64,000 bases of DNA, taken from Diphasiastrum complanatum. Its lineage: Eukaryota; Streptophyta; Lycopodiopsida; Lycopodiales; Lycopodiaceae. Location: assembly GCA_029204225.1 (NCBI GenBank), contig CM055113.1, positions 32,379,571 to 32,443,570 on the forward strand, read 5' to 3'. Shown piece after piece: positions 23,113-34,394 of the stretch. The stretch's first letter is position 1. Each line of letters opens with the position of its first letter. A model generated the notes under the pieces. That model searched no databases and was not told where the DNA came from. It was given only the letters and a program-made list of their open reading frames with translations. The translations under genes and the position numbers were made by a program.

Positions 23113-23870
23113 ATGAGATCCAACCAAGCTTCTGCACCTATAGGCGGGGGGAACTGTGAAGGCACAGGCACTGATAGTGAGAAGAGCAGCCGAAACAAGC
23201 TAAAATTTTTGTCTGAGAGTACAGCTTCATTGTTGCGGATTAGCAACATCAGTGGCTCTGATAAGGCAGACAAAGCTTCAAAGCAACGCAAAATTCCAAT
23301 GTGTATTAGCGATCCTGTTCAGGATTCTCGTTGCACCTCCAACTTTGCTCAGTGTTGAGTCTAATTATAATGCACAAGCCTCACATCACCAAGATCAGAC
23401 TGCAATATTAAGAAATGAAAACCAAGTTCAGAGGTCGGAAGACCTACTCTGCAATTATGCTCATTCTGCGTCAGATGAGGACATTAGAATTGGAATCTGC
23501 ATACAGTCATACCACATGATAAACTGTGTAATCATCTAGGGAACTAGGATAGTGACACTGAGAGACAATTGGAGGAGCTTCAGATGAAGTATTTGGAGTC
23601 CATATGCGATGATGCAGTTAAGAAAGTTGCGTCATGTGGAAAGTTGGAAACAGTATTGAGGAAGTCGGAAGGGCCGTGCTAAGGGTTGGAAGTTGGTTCC
23701 CAGTATCGTGTAAAGGATGTTTTACCCACTCTTGGTGAGAAAGCCTTACTTAATTTGGTGAGCAACAATCCTGAATCTACATCATTGCTGGATGTCGAAT
23801 ATCTTGATTACATATATGATATAATCACAAGCTTAGTCTGGTATGGACTGTTTTAATGTTTGTAAGCATC
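23113..23870 (+). pseudogene. MIP1/RF298-type RING E3 ligase N-terminal remnant, copy 1
   Basis: An 81-codon frame (23,113-23,358) contains EKSSRNKLKFLSE, like the KGSRNKRKFR motif near the start of plant MIP1/RF298 ligases. About 200 bp later come QLEELQMKYLESICDDAVKK and VASCG, matching QLEELLxxNLxxIxxxAVKRVxxxGY, then in a shifted frame AVLRVGS and back to YRVKDVLPTLGEKALLNLV, matching the KAVLRSGxxYGxKDxxSNIVxxTLAxL block. Stops and frameshifts interrupt it, and the coiled coil and C-terminal RING are absent. The identification rests on motif order only. Confidence 0.55.
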
Positions 23871-24880
23871 ACACTTTTGTTAGGAAACTGGGTTTCTATC
23901 AACTCAAACCAATTTCCCAGCTAATAAACATGAAACTAAGGAACCTCATGTTGATGGCTGGAGCCTAGAAGTCTCTGTTTTTCCTGAAGATGATTTGTTT
24001 ATTGAAAACTATTCAAAATTTGATTTCTCTGTCATAATCATTAGCATTGCTTCTGAATCGAAAGGCACTCATAGTTACCAACTTACCTGCCATTAGAGTC
24101 TCTGACTCTCTAATCACAAAAAGTTGCAAATATTATTATCTGAGGACGATGCCTCATTGAACCTTTGTCAACTGCTCCACTCTAGAGTCTATTCTGCGGC
24201 GTTTAGCTGAGTAGTTGAGAGCCCGTGAGTGTGGGGAATTTCAAGAGCGTGAAGAATTTGTTGCGTAGGTGGAAGGCAGTGATACTTGCCTGCAAAATGG
24301 CTCATCATCCACCGTCGACGATGCTGATTGCCTTGATTTTTGGGTTGCTGCTCATGGCGTTTCTGCAGGTATTCCCACTTTTTATAAAACGATCTGCGAT
24401 CGTGTACACATTTCGTTCAATATGAGCTGAGCTCACTGAGCTTGCTCTATGAACGTTATGTGGGGTTCCATCGTTTGCAAAAGCAATTTTTATTCATTTA
24501 TTATACTCCGCTTGCGTGCAGGAAAGTAGAGCGAACACAGACTCAATCTTCAATGTAACCAGCATATGTCTCAGTCTACTGAGTTGTATTTTTAAAGTTT
24601 CGAGCCCTGCTTGTGGTCGTAACTTAATGTTGTTTCGATGCTTGAGACATTAAGCTGGAGGGTTACGCTCTACAACAGAGAGTTTAAAAGGCTTTCAGAA
24701 TTATTATTCTGGTACTTTTCGTAGATACATTTACATGTTCAGAATGGCTACATTAGAAGACTAGTGTGTCTTGCTTATTGAAGGTCTACGGCTTATCGAG
24801 CTGAATCATACATTTTCGAACAACTTTCTGATCAAATGCAATAGGCTAGAATGTTCTTATGCTACAATGTACGAGACCAA
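23871..24880. other. Decayed or non-coding sequence after the MIP1 remnant, copy 1
   Basis: One stretch (24,190-24,375) reads like former exon sequence (RARECGEFQEREEFVA, then GSSSTVDDADCLDFWVAAHG with stops) and recurs at 49,745-49,900, but I cannot name it. The rest shows no gene. Confidence 0.4.
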
Positions 24881-24989
24881 TCGAGCTCAAGGTCTCCCAA
24901 GTCGATTTTGGAAGTTGAAGGCTCATTCTAAACAGTGCTCAAAGCCTCAAGTCTCAAAAAGCCACAGTGCTGCCAATAGTAGCTAGCTG

Positions 24990-25380
24990 CCACACCATCG
25001 CTCACAGTCGCTCCAGCCCTCTCAGCCTCTGTCGCGCCCCAGCTGCTCAAGGAAACAACGATGATCTGGATTCTGATCGCGCCTCACTGCCTTAGTGCCC
25101 ACCCTCGCAAATCTTGATCCTCGCTGCCTCACTAGTGCTCACTGCTCACTGTCGTTGCCTCACCAGTGCTCACTGCTCACCCTCGCTGCCTCAGTCACCA
25201 GTGGATCACTACTCACAGCCAGCTGCCAGCAGCCACACCATCGCTCAAGCCTCACAGTCGCTCCGGCCCTCCCAGCCTCTGTCGCGCCCCAGCTACTCAA
25301 GGAACTGCCTCAGCTGCTCAAGGAAGCAATGACGATTTGGATTTGCCTCAGTGCCTCACCCTCGTAAATCTTGATCCTGA
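24990..25380. repeat. CTCACTGC/CCTCACCAGTGCTCACTG minisatellite-like array, copy 1
   Basis: Short, imperfect units built from CCTCACTGCCT, CAGTGCTCACTG and CCCAGCTGCTCAAGGAA alternate over about 400 bp. This explains several overlapping Ser/Ala/Leu-rich ORFs, which are not genes. Expanded relative at 50,540-51,020. Confidence 0.75.
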
Positions 25381-25384
25381 TTGG

Positions 25385-26587
25385 CCTGGCCTAGATAATA
25401 CAAGCTGGCAAATGCCTTAAGGCTTAAGCTTCAAATTACATGCATTACTTGAATACTGTCCTTAAAAAATCGATTTTTTGATAATTGAATCCTAAAATTT
25501 CCTGTATTTTTCAAAGAGTGCAGTATTTTATCTTTCCATGTATACATGTGAGAGGCACATTTTCTTGTAAAAAAAAACTAACCGTCTAAAATCTTGCATA
25601 TTTCTTAAGCACTCGATTTTGAGAACTTTTTGATTCTGTAATATTTTTCTTATACCGATTTTTCATCAAAGTTGCCGGTTCTATTCTTGACAGATGTCGG
25701 CTTTCCCGATCACTGCCACACCCTCTCTCGAACCAGAAAAATACGTAGCCAGGTGCTACAGGGCCCTGCTATAGTTTGCGAGGGAGGTATTACTCTCTGC
25801 TCCCTCATCCTCTTGCAAAATAACTTAGTCTAGGTACTGTACTGTATCCGCAAATTGAAAAGTTAATGAAGACTCCTGAGCTGTAGGGTCAGAGTTCGCG
25901 GGCACTAGGCAGACGGATTCCCGGCTCAATTATTTATTCTTCTATTTTTTTTTTTTTCAGAATTTTCTGACATGTACTAGTAAACAGCCTCCGAATGACT
26001 GTAGGCACCACGCAGGTCTGAAGGTTATGAAAAAAGGACTCCCCACCCTTCCACAAACCACCAGTTAGTTCCTCGTGAAGAGCTGACCGAATAAAAACCC
26101 CACAGTCTGACCAGAAGGCAGATGTGCCTTTGTTGTCCCTCATCAAAACCAAGGGCTGTCAGATATGTACAGCAGCATCACCAAAAGGCAAAAAATGCCT
26201 AAGAGCCCAATCCAAGCTTAAACTTATTTTATCTAATTTTTTTTTTTTTTTGGAAGGGGGAGGTTTGTTTAACTTCATCCTCAAGATCATAACCAAAAAA
26301 AATTAAAAGGTACATTCTTACAAAGGTAAGAATAAAACCATGAACTCTAAATTCACAAGGTCAATATAGGAAATTAAATTTTTTTTTTCACTGAGAAACA
26401 AGGAGAATAAAACTAATCCAACTATACTATTAAACAAATACACACAACCAAACAAGATTTACCTTGATTCTAAGGTTGTGATAACTTACGCAAATATAGC
26501 CACCTTCCCAAGTAAAGAAATACCCAACAAAAAGGCATAAAGGGGAACGTGTGCACCTTTAAGAGAATCGACGACTCTGATACCAAC
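25385..26587 (-). other. Internal leader of the second LTR element, copy C
   Basis: Closely matches 3,643-4,830 and 56,010-57,190, with small indels. PBS complement at 26,574-26,586 is slightly degenerate (GACTCTGATACCA). No coding sequence. Confidence 0.65.
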
Positions 26588-26938
26588 TGTTACAACTCCC
26601 TAGGATCATCGACTGCCTTGAAGGTTCCGCACACCCCATACCAGTGACGACGCACCGTAACTGCCCAACCATAGGGTCACAAACGACCCACCCCCATGCC
26701 CTGGAGCAATCGACATAGTCATGCCCGGTCAAGCCTCCGTCCCATACCACCAGCCATCGCACTCGGCTCTCCCTACCACACATCTCCTGGCCTGGAGATA
26801 CATCCTGGCTAATGCACGTGCTCTCCATCCATCAACTCCCGGGTAGACTTAGTGAATGGAAAGAGGGAAACCCCACCACTATATGGGCATAGCACAGTGG
26901 GTCCCATCAAGCACGATCCTGCCGGCGACACGTGCGCA
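26588..26938 (-). repeat. LTR of the second element, copy C (about 351 bp)
   Basis: Matches the LTRs at 4,831 and 57,191 up to the terminal CA, and the three sequences part company exactly there. Right flank CCTAA instead of CCTAG. Confidence 0.7.
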
Positions 26939-26943
26939 CCTAA

Positions 26944-27208
26944 GAATTTTTTTTTTCGTTTTTTTTTGCCACGTGGACATCGGAATCCGACGTCCATGTG
27001 GCCGGGCCGTTGGAATCCGATGTCCACGTGGCATGTTCTCCGGTTCATTTTTACCGGCCGGTTGCCGGTTTTCGACAGATTTTAAATGCGACGGATTCCG
27101 ACGACCTTGTAGCGACGCATTTTTTGACGCCCGCGTCAATTAAAAAAAAAATTAAAACGTGATTTCATGTCAGAAATCCCGTCGAAAATCGCGGCAATTC
27201 TTGTAGTG
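26944..27208 (-). mobile_element. CACTA (En/Spm) terminal region next to LTR copy C
   Basis: The right edge reads TTGTAGTG at 27,201-27,208; on the minus strand this is CACTACAAGAATTGCCGCGA followed by TTTTCGACGGGATTTC, a classic plant CACTA end. The subterminal zone holds repeated GACATCGGAATCCGACGTCC and GTTGGAATCCGATGTCCACG units in alternating orientation. The other end is missing. Confidence 0.75.
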
Positions 27209-27975
27209 CAACCTTTTCACCGAGTTGTTGATGGAACAAATGACAAAGCTACAGAAGTAGCAGATGGAACAATTTACGGCACAATTCGATCAAAAACTGA
27301 AGGCCTTGTAGGGAGCTATAGCACCAATTCCAAATCCACTAGAACAGACTCAACTGCAGTATCCCCGTCGAGAAAATGTGTGGTGCTCAGCTTGCACTCA
27401 GAACCATACAGCCAATGAGAGTCCGATTTTAAAGCAAAACCTAAGATTGACATAGAGATTCTGCCATCTATGCAACACATCATTGCACGAGACGACATTT
27501 TTCCCATTTAACCCCTGGATTATACAGTAGAAGAGGAGTCCTTATCAAACCTCATATCCTTATCATCAAGGGGCATCCAATGCGGCACTGAGGTATGGCG
27601 TGCCGAACAATCAGCAGTGCATGGCCTTACCTACACCACCATGGGCAACTAACAACTAAGTGGCTCATGTGAATTTAGCAGCAATGGAACAAGAAGTACC
27701 AGCACTACCTCAAACTAAGTAGCAACAATGGTTCGAGCCGGACGAGATGTTTGTGGATCCAGCCATTAACAAATATTACACGACCTATGCAGCTCAACCT
27801 TAGCGTCAAGGTGGCAGAAACTATGGATGTTACGAATGCGACTAAGGCCATCGAATTGCAGAATGTCCTTACAAGGGACAATACACATCCTTTTGTCGAG
27901 AATGCGGATATGGACACTGCTACAAGAATTGTCCATTAAGACCTGGAACTAGTGCACCATTAAATGTAATCACAG
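27209..27975 (+). pseudogene. Retrotransposon gag remnant with two zinc knuckles
   Basis: In one frame from MEQFTAQFDQKLKAL (27,264) the sequence runs, with several stops, to YECD-stop-GHRIAEC and then FCRECGYGHCYKNCP (27,828-27,940). Both knuckles read CX2CX3HX4C, one residue shorter than the usual CX2CX4HX4C. An additional cysteine/histidine group (WCSACTQNH) lies at about 27,385. Lineage (Gypsy or other) is not certain. Stop codons make it inactive. Confidence 0.6.
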
Positions 27976-28170
27976 TGCACCTTACCTAATAACTAATGGA
28001 AGATCACACAGATGGTGATGATTCCTGGTAACAGGAAGGAAGCTTAAGGATGAACTTTCCCAGTTTTAAGTTCTGAGGACAGAACTTGAATCCTTGGCAC
28101 TTGACGTACTTGATCGAGTGGTGGAACTTGATCAATCTAAAGTTTGGGAGAATCAATTTTGGCCCCTTAT
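27976..28170. other. Short non-coding spacer
   Basis: Possibly a further decayed element sequence; nothing named. Confidence 0.3.
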
Positions 28171-29160
28171 AGATAGAATTGTGTCACCTGTGACAACAAA
28201 GACAATAGATGCTCTAATATCTGGTCATTCATACAATTCAAATTTGACCCTTATATATGGAATTGACTTCTATCACTTGATATAGCTCAAATTTGATATA
28301 TATATCTCAAGATACCTCAAGTTTGATATACAGGCTAGCTTGGATTTGACACTTATTACTTGACATAGTTCATTGAGATTAACTGATCTTGTACTTAGTA
28401 TCCGTAAATCACTCGAGATTGAGCCCTTGTTGATGGAATTGGCTCCGACAATTTGAGATGCTTGAAATTGAAATTTAATAACTCAATATACATCAATATT
28501 GGCTCTTATGACTTGAGGTTTCATATTGAGTGATCAAATTCGAGGATGTTGAAATTTAGGAGATTCAACTAGCTCAAATTTGAGGCCTATAGTTTGAGAT
28601 AATTCAAATTTGATGCCTATCATGCAATTTTGACACTTATCATTCCACGCAGCTCATTGAGGGTTTTAGTTTGACCAATTTCAAGTTTAGTACATTTAGA
28701 TTGCCCTTATCAGAGAGCTCAGTTTTGACCCCTACATATATCATCGGTAAAATTGACATATAACTCAAATTTGATGTCTATCGTGCGAGATAGTTCAATT
28801 TGGGTCCTTGTGTTGAGGAAAAGAACAATCAGATTGCTTATATTTAACACCTTATCGATGTAATTGATTTCTATCAATGGATGTAGCTCAAATTAGATGT
28901 GTATCCCTCCAGGTAGCTTAAGTTTGATATATACATTGCAAGGTAGCTCAAAATTGATGCTTATTACTTTACACAGGTTATTGAGCGAGGATAATTGACC
29001 AATCTTGCATTTAGTATCTTGGGATTACTCGAGATTGGCCCCTTGTTGATGGGATTGAACTCGATGACTCAAGATTGATCCTAACATGCGGCTTTGGTCC
29101 TTATCACTCACAATAGATCATTGAAATCGGACCAATCTTGAATTTACTACGTTCCCGTAT
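28170..29160. repeat. Degenerate short-period repeat (AGCTCAAATTTGAT family)
   Basis: Variants of TAGCTCAAATTTGATxxCTAT, CTTATCACTTGACATAG and TTCATTGAG recur every 40 to 60 bp across nearly 1 kb, with no open frame. Looks like an old, diverged minisatellite. Seen once in the window. Confidence 0.55.
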
Positions 29161-29302
29161 TAGTAAATTTGTAGTTCAGAGCCAACAATGGCACATGCTA
29201 TGTAGCGTGGAAGAGTGATCGAAAAATCATCTATGCTATAATAGAATGTGGAGATAGAACACCCACAAAGACTGTGTAGAGAGAGCACGCTTACAAGAGA
29301 AT

Positions 29303-29790
29303 GTGTGCAGCCAGCGTACAGGAGCCACAAACTCCCAAATGAGCACAATTATGCAAAATAATCTAGGGCCGAAAATGGCCTTAAAATCGACTGAACGTCA
29401 ATTACGTATGTTTCGAGCTTTGAGTAAAGGATCTGATGCCTTGCATAGAGAAAACCCAATTGCTCATTCATTATTGTTGGTGCAGACATCTGTGATCATG
29501 GCGGAGAAGAGCATTGATTTGATCGAAACCGATGAATGCCTCAATGCATGTGGTTTGGAGAGAATGGCAATTGGGTTATCAACAGACGGCCTGCTCGATC
29601 CCAAATTTGCTGCTCGATTCTGCGAGCCAGCGTGCCAAACCAGCTGTCCCAACATCATCGATCTCTTGACAAAGCTCGCTGTAGGAGAAGGTGATCTCTA
29701 CTCAAATCTTTTATCATCCAATCAGCAAAAGCTGCTACTTGCTCATAATTTTCTCATAAATCCGAACTGCATTTTTCTTGTACAGGTATC
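29303..29790 (+). pseudogene. PAR1 (photoassimilate-responsive protein 1)-like exon fragment
   Basis: After a good 3' splice site (GTTGGTGCAG, ending 29,485) the frame reads SIDLIETDECLNACGLERMA, then FCEPACQTSCPNIIDL and LAVGEG. This reproduces the cysteine pattern of plant PAR1 proteins (WIETDECVxACGxxR ... LCxPACxxxCPNIVDLYxxLAxGEG). The secreted N-terminal half and its signal peptide are not found; upstream residues to 29,303 are open but not PAR1-like. After GEG the match ends. Probably a gene fragment; function of PAR1 is poorly known. Confidence 0.65.
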
Positions 29791-30148
29791 TATCTCCAAA
29801 CCTGTGCAACTTTCTCTGGCCAGAAACATGAAGCCTCATTGCTGGACATGGCTTCATGCACAAATATGCAAGGTTTCTGGGAGAATATGCTCCTACTCCT
29901 GCCTAGTAATAAGTTTAGAATGATGTCTTTTTGTGTATATATATACCTCCCTGGATTTGAATAACTTCATAATGCCTAGTGTAGCTGGAGGAAATAAACC
30001 ATCATATCTTCTGATTTACAAGAGATCACAACGACTAGGTAGCATCCTATATCCATAGTATCCGGATTGCCTATTTTGATGCAACATTTTTGTTGATAAA
30101 TTATTTATATATTCTCAGAAAAATTATAGTGCTGATGTTTGCATCCAG

Positions 30149-30330
30149 ACAGAGTGGAGGAAGCCGCTGCTGCATATGACATGGCAGCCATTACAGAGGC
30201 CTTAACAGAGCCACGAATTTTGATCTAAGTTGCTACATCCGGTGGTTATGTCCAGGTCATATGAATGGTGATTCAGAAGTTGTTGAGCTTTCGAGCTCCA
30301 AAACTGAAGAAAATACCATGCAACGCTACT
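30149..30330 (+). pseudogene. AP2-domain exon fragment (AP2/ANT/WRI-like)
   Basis: Following TTTGCATCCAG, the frame gives VEEAAAAYDMAAI, then with a one-base shift RGLNRATNFDLSCYIRWLCP. Together these are the second half of an AP2 DNA-binding domain (EEAAxAYDxAAIKFRGLNAVTNFDxSxYI). The continuation (GHMNGDSEVVELSSSKTEEN) is open. The frameshift and absence of the other AP2 exons show a broken fragment. Confidence 0.65.
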
Positions 30331-31294
30331 TTTGTGTCGCTAAATCCTAAACTCGTTAATGTTACACATTTTTAACAATTTCCACGCAATTTCTATCTTA
30401 TTGAAATCTGGACGATCACAATTATCTTTTTGTATCCGTTAGAGCTTGGTTAATTTCACAATCCTTTCAGACATGCAATCTAACCTTTCTCCTAAGCCTA
30501 GCCTAGTTTTTTTGGTGCTTATCACGTGTATTGTCGTGTTTCGACCATGATAGATAAAGCAGCGCAATGCAATAACTATCTATCTAGGAGCTGTTGCCAT
30601 ACTTGGACTAAAAACTAAATATTCTGCAGTCATCGATTGCGCTTAATCCTGGACTAGCAGTACATTCTTACTAAAGATAAGCATGAAACCTGCATCGTAA
30701 TTCATTCATGGATCAGATAGTGCATTGCAGTCCGTTAGCAAAGATAAGCTAATTTCGTAATCAGTAATTTGCCAGTGTTTGAATCAGATAGTGCAACCCA
30801 ACTGGCATGCAATCATCCTTTCTAATCTGCAATCCAGCAATGCTGTTCTGATGCAGAATCGTCAGAAGCGAAGCATCGGAATGAGCTAGCAAGCCTAGAG
30901 TTGGCGCCAAAAGGTTGATTAGAGACAGTTGTGGAGAAAAAGGACACCCAAATCTCTGTATATACGTATGTGCTTTGTTTTCTACGAATATATGATAAGA
31001 TTTGTTCATCACACTCAGTGTTTTTCGTTACAGCTTGTCTCTTGTGAGTATCTGATAGGATTAAGTTCTTTACCTGATTTTAAACAGGTTGCTTCATGCT
31101 TGAATAATGTAGGATGTTCGTGCATCAATGACTTGTATGGGTGCAGCAAGGCTTTTCATGTGTGGTCTCTATTGCTAATGCAGGTGACATAGATTTGAAT
31201 CGCATGAGTGCAGGTGGAACAATTTCCTAGATGAAAAAAAAGAAGCTTTTTCCTAGTTGCAATTGAACACAACTAGCAGATCTAGTTGTGCGTG
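30331..31294. other. Non-coding stretch
   Basis: No gene, terminus or repeat recognised. ORFs are short and lack family resemblance. Confidence 0.4.
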
Positions 31295-31390
31295 CTGTGT
31301 GCATAAAAGAAATCAGGAGAGATCATAGCACAAATGACATGAGGAAGCATATGCCGATTTCATAGAATAAGATGCAAATAACTATGAATC

Positions 31391-31741
31391 CTATTCCCAA
31401 CATCCAGTCCCCTGACCAGGCACAGTGACGCTCTTGATAGGGTTAGCTTCGACAACACCCAGCCACTTTTCATGCTTATCGTAGAAGCTGACAATGAATT
31501 TATCGTGTTCCGTCTTGAACTTGAAGCTAACCGTGTTATTGTGTAGCTCATGCAGGTTATCGGTGTACAATGTGCCGGTAATCGTCTCCAGTACAGCAAA
31601 ACTAGTGTCAACTATGGCAGAGCCTGCAAAATTTTTGCTCTCGTCATGTATTTTGAGAGCCAGGAGCTTGATGCCGCTCACTGCCTCTCCATGGACATGA
31701 CCCTGATAAAGGTACTTTTTGCTTACTTGGTCTTGCGCCAT
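31391..31741 (-). CDS. Small predicted beta-rich protein of unknown family, copy D (116 aa)
   Basis: Same length and layout as the copy at 7,075 with an intact MAQ start. The most diverged copy: K9, N37, F48, V50, H79, I83 and a C-terminal GCWE in place of GCWV; it shares W93 and A99 with copy B. The reading frame contains no indels against the others even though the leader has lost about 10 bp. The final tryptophan codon is followed by GAA TAG. Confidence 0.65.
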   Translation of the reverse strand: MAQDQVSKKYLYQGHVHGEAVSGIKLLALKIHDESKNFAGSAIVDTSFAVLETITGTLYTDNLHELHNNTVSFKFKTEHDKFIVSFYDKHEKWLGVVEANPIKSVTVPGQGTGCWE

Positions 31742-31889
31742 GCTTGAAATTAAAGTTGAATGGGTTTGAGGGATGAGCTTCAAGCGAGAGTAGTAGCAGT
31801 ACCGACGACTCCTGAGAGACCAGCGAGTGAGTGAGAGAGTTGTCACTCCTGAGATGAGACGAGTGAGTGAATGAGTGAGTGAGATCAGG

Positions 31890-31897
31890 CTATAAAT
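31890..31897 (-). promoter_or_regulatory. TATA-like box of copy D
   Basis: Minus strand ATTTATAG, about 150 bp upstream of the start, followed by CTCACTCACTC pyrimidine stretches as in the other copies. Confidence 0.45.
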
Positions 31898-31904
31898 TGC
31901 GTGA

Positions 31905-32060
31905 AGAAGAATAAACTTTTTGTAAAATGATGCTAGATAAAGAAGAATAAACTTTTGAGAAAGATGTTGCACGATCGATAAAGAAGAATAAACTTTAAGT
32001 AAAATATGTTTGAAAAAGAAGATGCTACACTATTCACGAAGAAGCCATAAACTTTATTCA
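31905..32060. repeat. Short tandem array of AAGAAGAATAAACTTT units
   Basis: Three to four imperfect units spaced about 33 to 40 bp upstream of the copy D promoter. Single units occur in copies A, B and E. Confidence 0.6.
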
Positions 32061-32174
32061 GGAAGATATACTTTTGGAAAAACTTAGATGCTACACTAAC
32101 CCGATGCGATGAACATCACAGGCTTTAACTAGGATAGCTTAAAATGCCCTTCCATTCTTTGCCACACACTCTCT

Positions 32175-32177
<3 letters not shown>

Positions 32178-32230
<53 letters not shown>
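32178..32230. repeat. (GA)n microsatellite
   Basis: About 26 GA units at the edge of the satellite unit that starts at 32,231. Confidence 0.95.
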
Positions 32231-32233
<3 letters not shown>

Positions 32234-32570
32234 ACATTGGGCCAATCTGAATACAATAGCATCGATTTGCAAGATATAGAGCAGCTGCAATATATTCATC
32301 TACCAATAGGCAATTTGAGTTTTTCAAGCATTGGCTTTTAGTAAATCTTACCTTTATGTGCATCGATGACGAACCAAAGCTAAAATCCACTCTAATAAGT
32401 TGCTCTCTTCTTTCAATAAGGGTTATTGTACTAGATATACTATGTGCACACAATTGAGATCGACTATAACATATTTTTTGAAATTGGAAAGTTGCACTAG
32501 ATACAAAAATGCCAATACAAAAATGCTATCTTGTTTTTTTCCTTAGTTTTTCATTTGTAACATCGTATGA

Positions 32571-34394
32571 TACTTTTACCATTTCACAATGCTAATAAAA
32601 AATTGTTATCATTTGGTCTGAATATGGTCACTTGAGCTTGTAATCACATTCAATTGATTTGAGAACAATAACATCTACTTGCAAGATTAAGAATGGGCCC
32701 ACAAAATCTCTAGACATTCAAAATACAGATCAAATATATCTCTGCCCGCAAAATCCCGCATCCAAAGATAATCGTTCTCGAATGTGAATGTATTGACACA
32801 TAGTGTGGTGCAAGATGAGAGTTTATAAAATTTTTAAAGTTTGTAACCAACACTCATTATGATGTGCTCACATTCTACAATCCAAGCGCATGTGCTCAAA
32901 TTTTCAAAATAGGTTGATGAGGTGAAACCATCTCAAATATTTGCGCTTTTTTGTTTTTTATAATGTTTGGACTTGAGTAGCTATCGTTAGTAGCTTGACA
33001 ACATGTATTCTCATGTCAATGCATAATTTTGTATGTTTCCATGATGATTTCAAGCACTATCTCTTGCAGACGTTTGTTGACTCCTCGTATTCAGCAGATG
33101 TTTTAGAGATTATGAAATGTGGGTATAAACTAATGTGCCTTTTATGTGACGAGAATGTATTAAGTCGATGTAGAGTTGATGTGACAAAAATCTGTCCAAT
33201 ACATATAGAATTCTGCATGTTCATACAATGATTCAAAGCACCATTTCAGCCGACAATGTACTTTTTTGGTAAGCTTTTAGGCTTTTGTGAGATTTTTCTA
33301 TAAGCTTTAGAAATTTAAGTGCGGCAATCTTACAAAAAGTGTTATGTCTATTGGTGGCTTTTGTTTTTGTCCTTAAGCATGTGTTCACGTATTCATGCAT
33401 AATTGTTTTCCACATGTTGATCCATAATTGGTGTTCTCATATGTATGTAGGAAGTAAGGTTTCAATATCCTTAACAAATTGCACATCTTTGGTTTTGGTA
33501 AGACCCAGTTTGTTGACTGTGCCGTTCCTTCACATGAAAATATAGTTCATCAATGAATGAACGAAAATGAATCAAATTAAATGCTTCTTGCATGAAATAT
33601 TTGTTGAAAGCACTTTGAATCTTGAATACAATTAGCTTTTAATTGCAATTTTTTGGGTTCGCATAAGTCTTTTGCAAAGCTTTGTTGATATTCTTAAAGA
33701 AATGTTTGCATGATTGTAATGGTTGACGTTTCTAGTTTTATAGGTTTTATTGCATGTGTTAGCAAATATTTCTAAAGATAATTTTGGAGATGTTTTGACC
33801 TATTGTCCATTTATAATTCTGATAGGTTTCTGAGGCATGTCACAAAATCAGCTAGGAAGTTAAGATTGCAATTGCACCATATAGTATGGGTACATTTGTG
33901 AAGCATATCAATGACCTCATTTATAAGGAAACAAGAGGCATGCTGAAGATCCTCTTCTAGAATGTTATCAATGATGCAATGTTGTGCACGGAGCATGCTG
34001 GCTGGAAGACTCTTACCTGCTATGGGTGTTGTCTATGGTTTAAAGAGACAAGGAAAAACCCTTTTTGGTTTTGGAGTCTAGCTTATAAGTTAAAATGGTG
34101 TTTTTTAATACCAGCTTTAGTTGATTATACTATCTTCGAGAACTCCATTAAGTAGGGCTTTAGTTTATGATATACTTTTCTTATGAGCTATTGAAGGATT
34201 CTGGCATGACTGCAAGCCTCACCTTGTTATGAATTTACAGATGTCGCCTTTTTTGAATGTATTTCATCATTGGCATGGCACCATCTCTTGAGATAATGAA
34301 AATGATGGACGATTAAAGTTTGGATGTCTTTGTTGGAGACCTCTAATGTACTTGCTACTGTGCAATTTGATGTTGTTATATCTCATTTTGATCC
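32571..34394. repeat. Left arm of a 1.8-kb inverted repeat
   Basis: Reverse complement of 40,284-42,111, differing mainly by scattered substitutions. The arm joins a satellite piece (to about 32,990) to the non-coding unit also seen at 17,780-18,960. The same join is present in both arms but not in the 17-19 kb copy, so the arms are each other's closest relatives. Confidence 0.9.

Noticed and set aside
25095..25420. Overlapping Ser/Ala/Leu-rich ORFs
   Set aside because: All three frames are open because of the CTCACTGC minisatellite.
26856..27143. Several overlapping ORFs on both strands
   Set aside because: They span an LTR and CACTA subterminal repeats; the openness reflects GC-rich repeated words.
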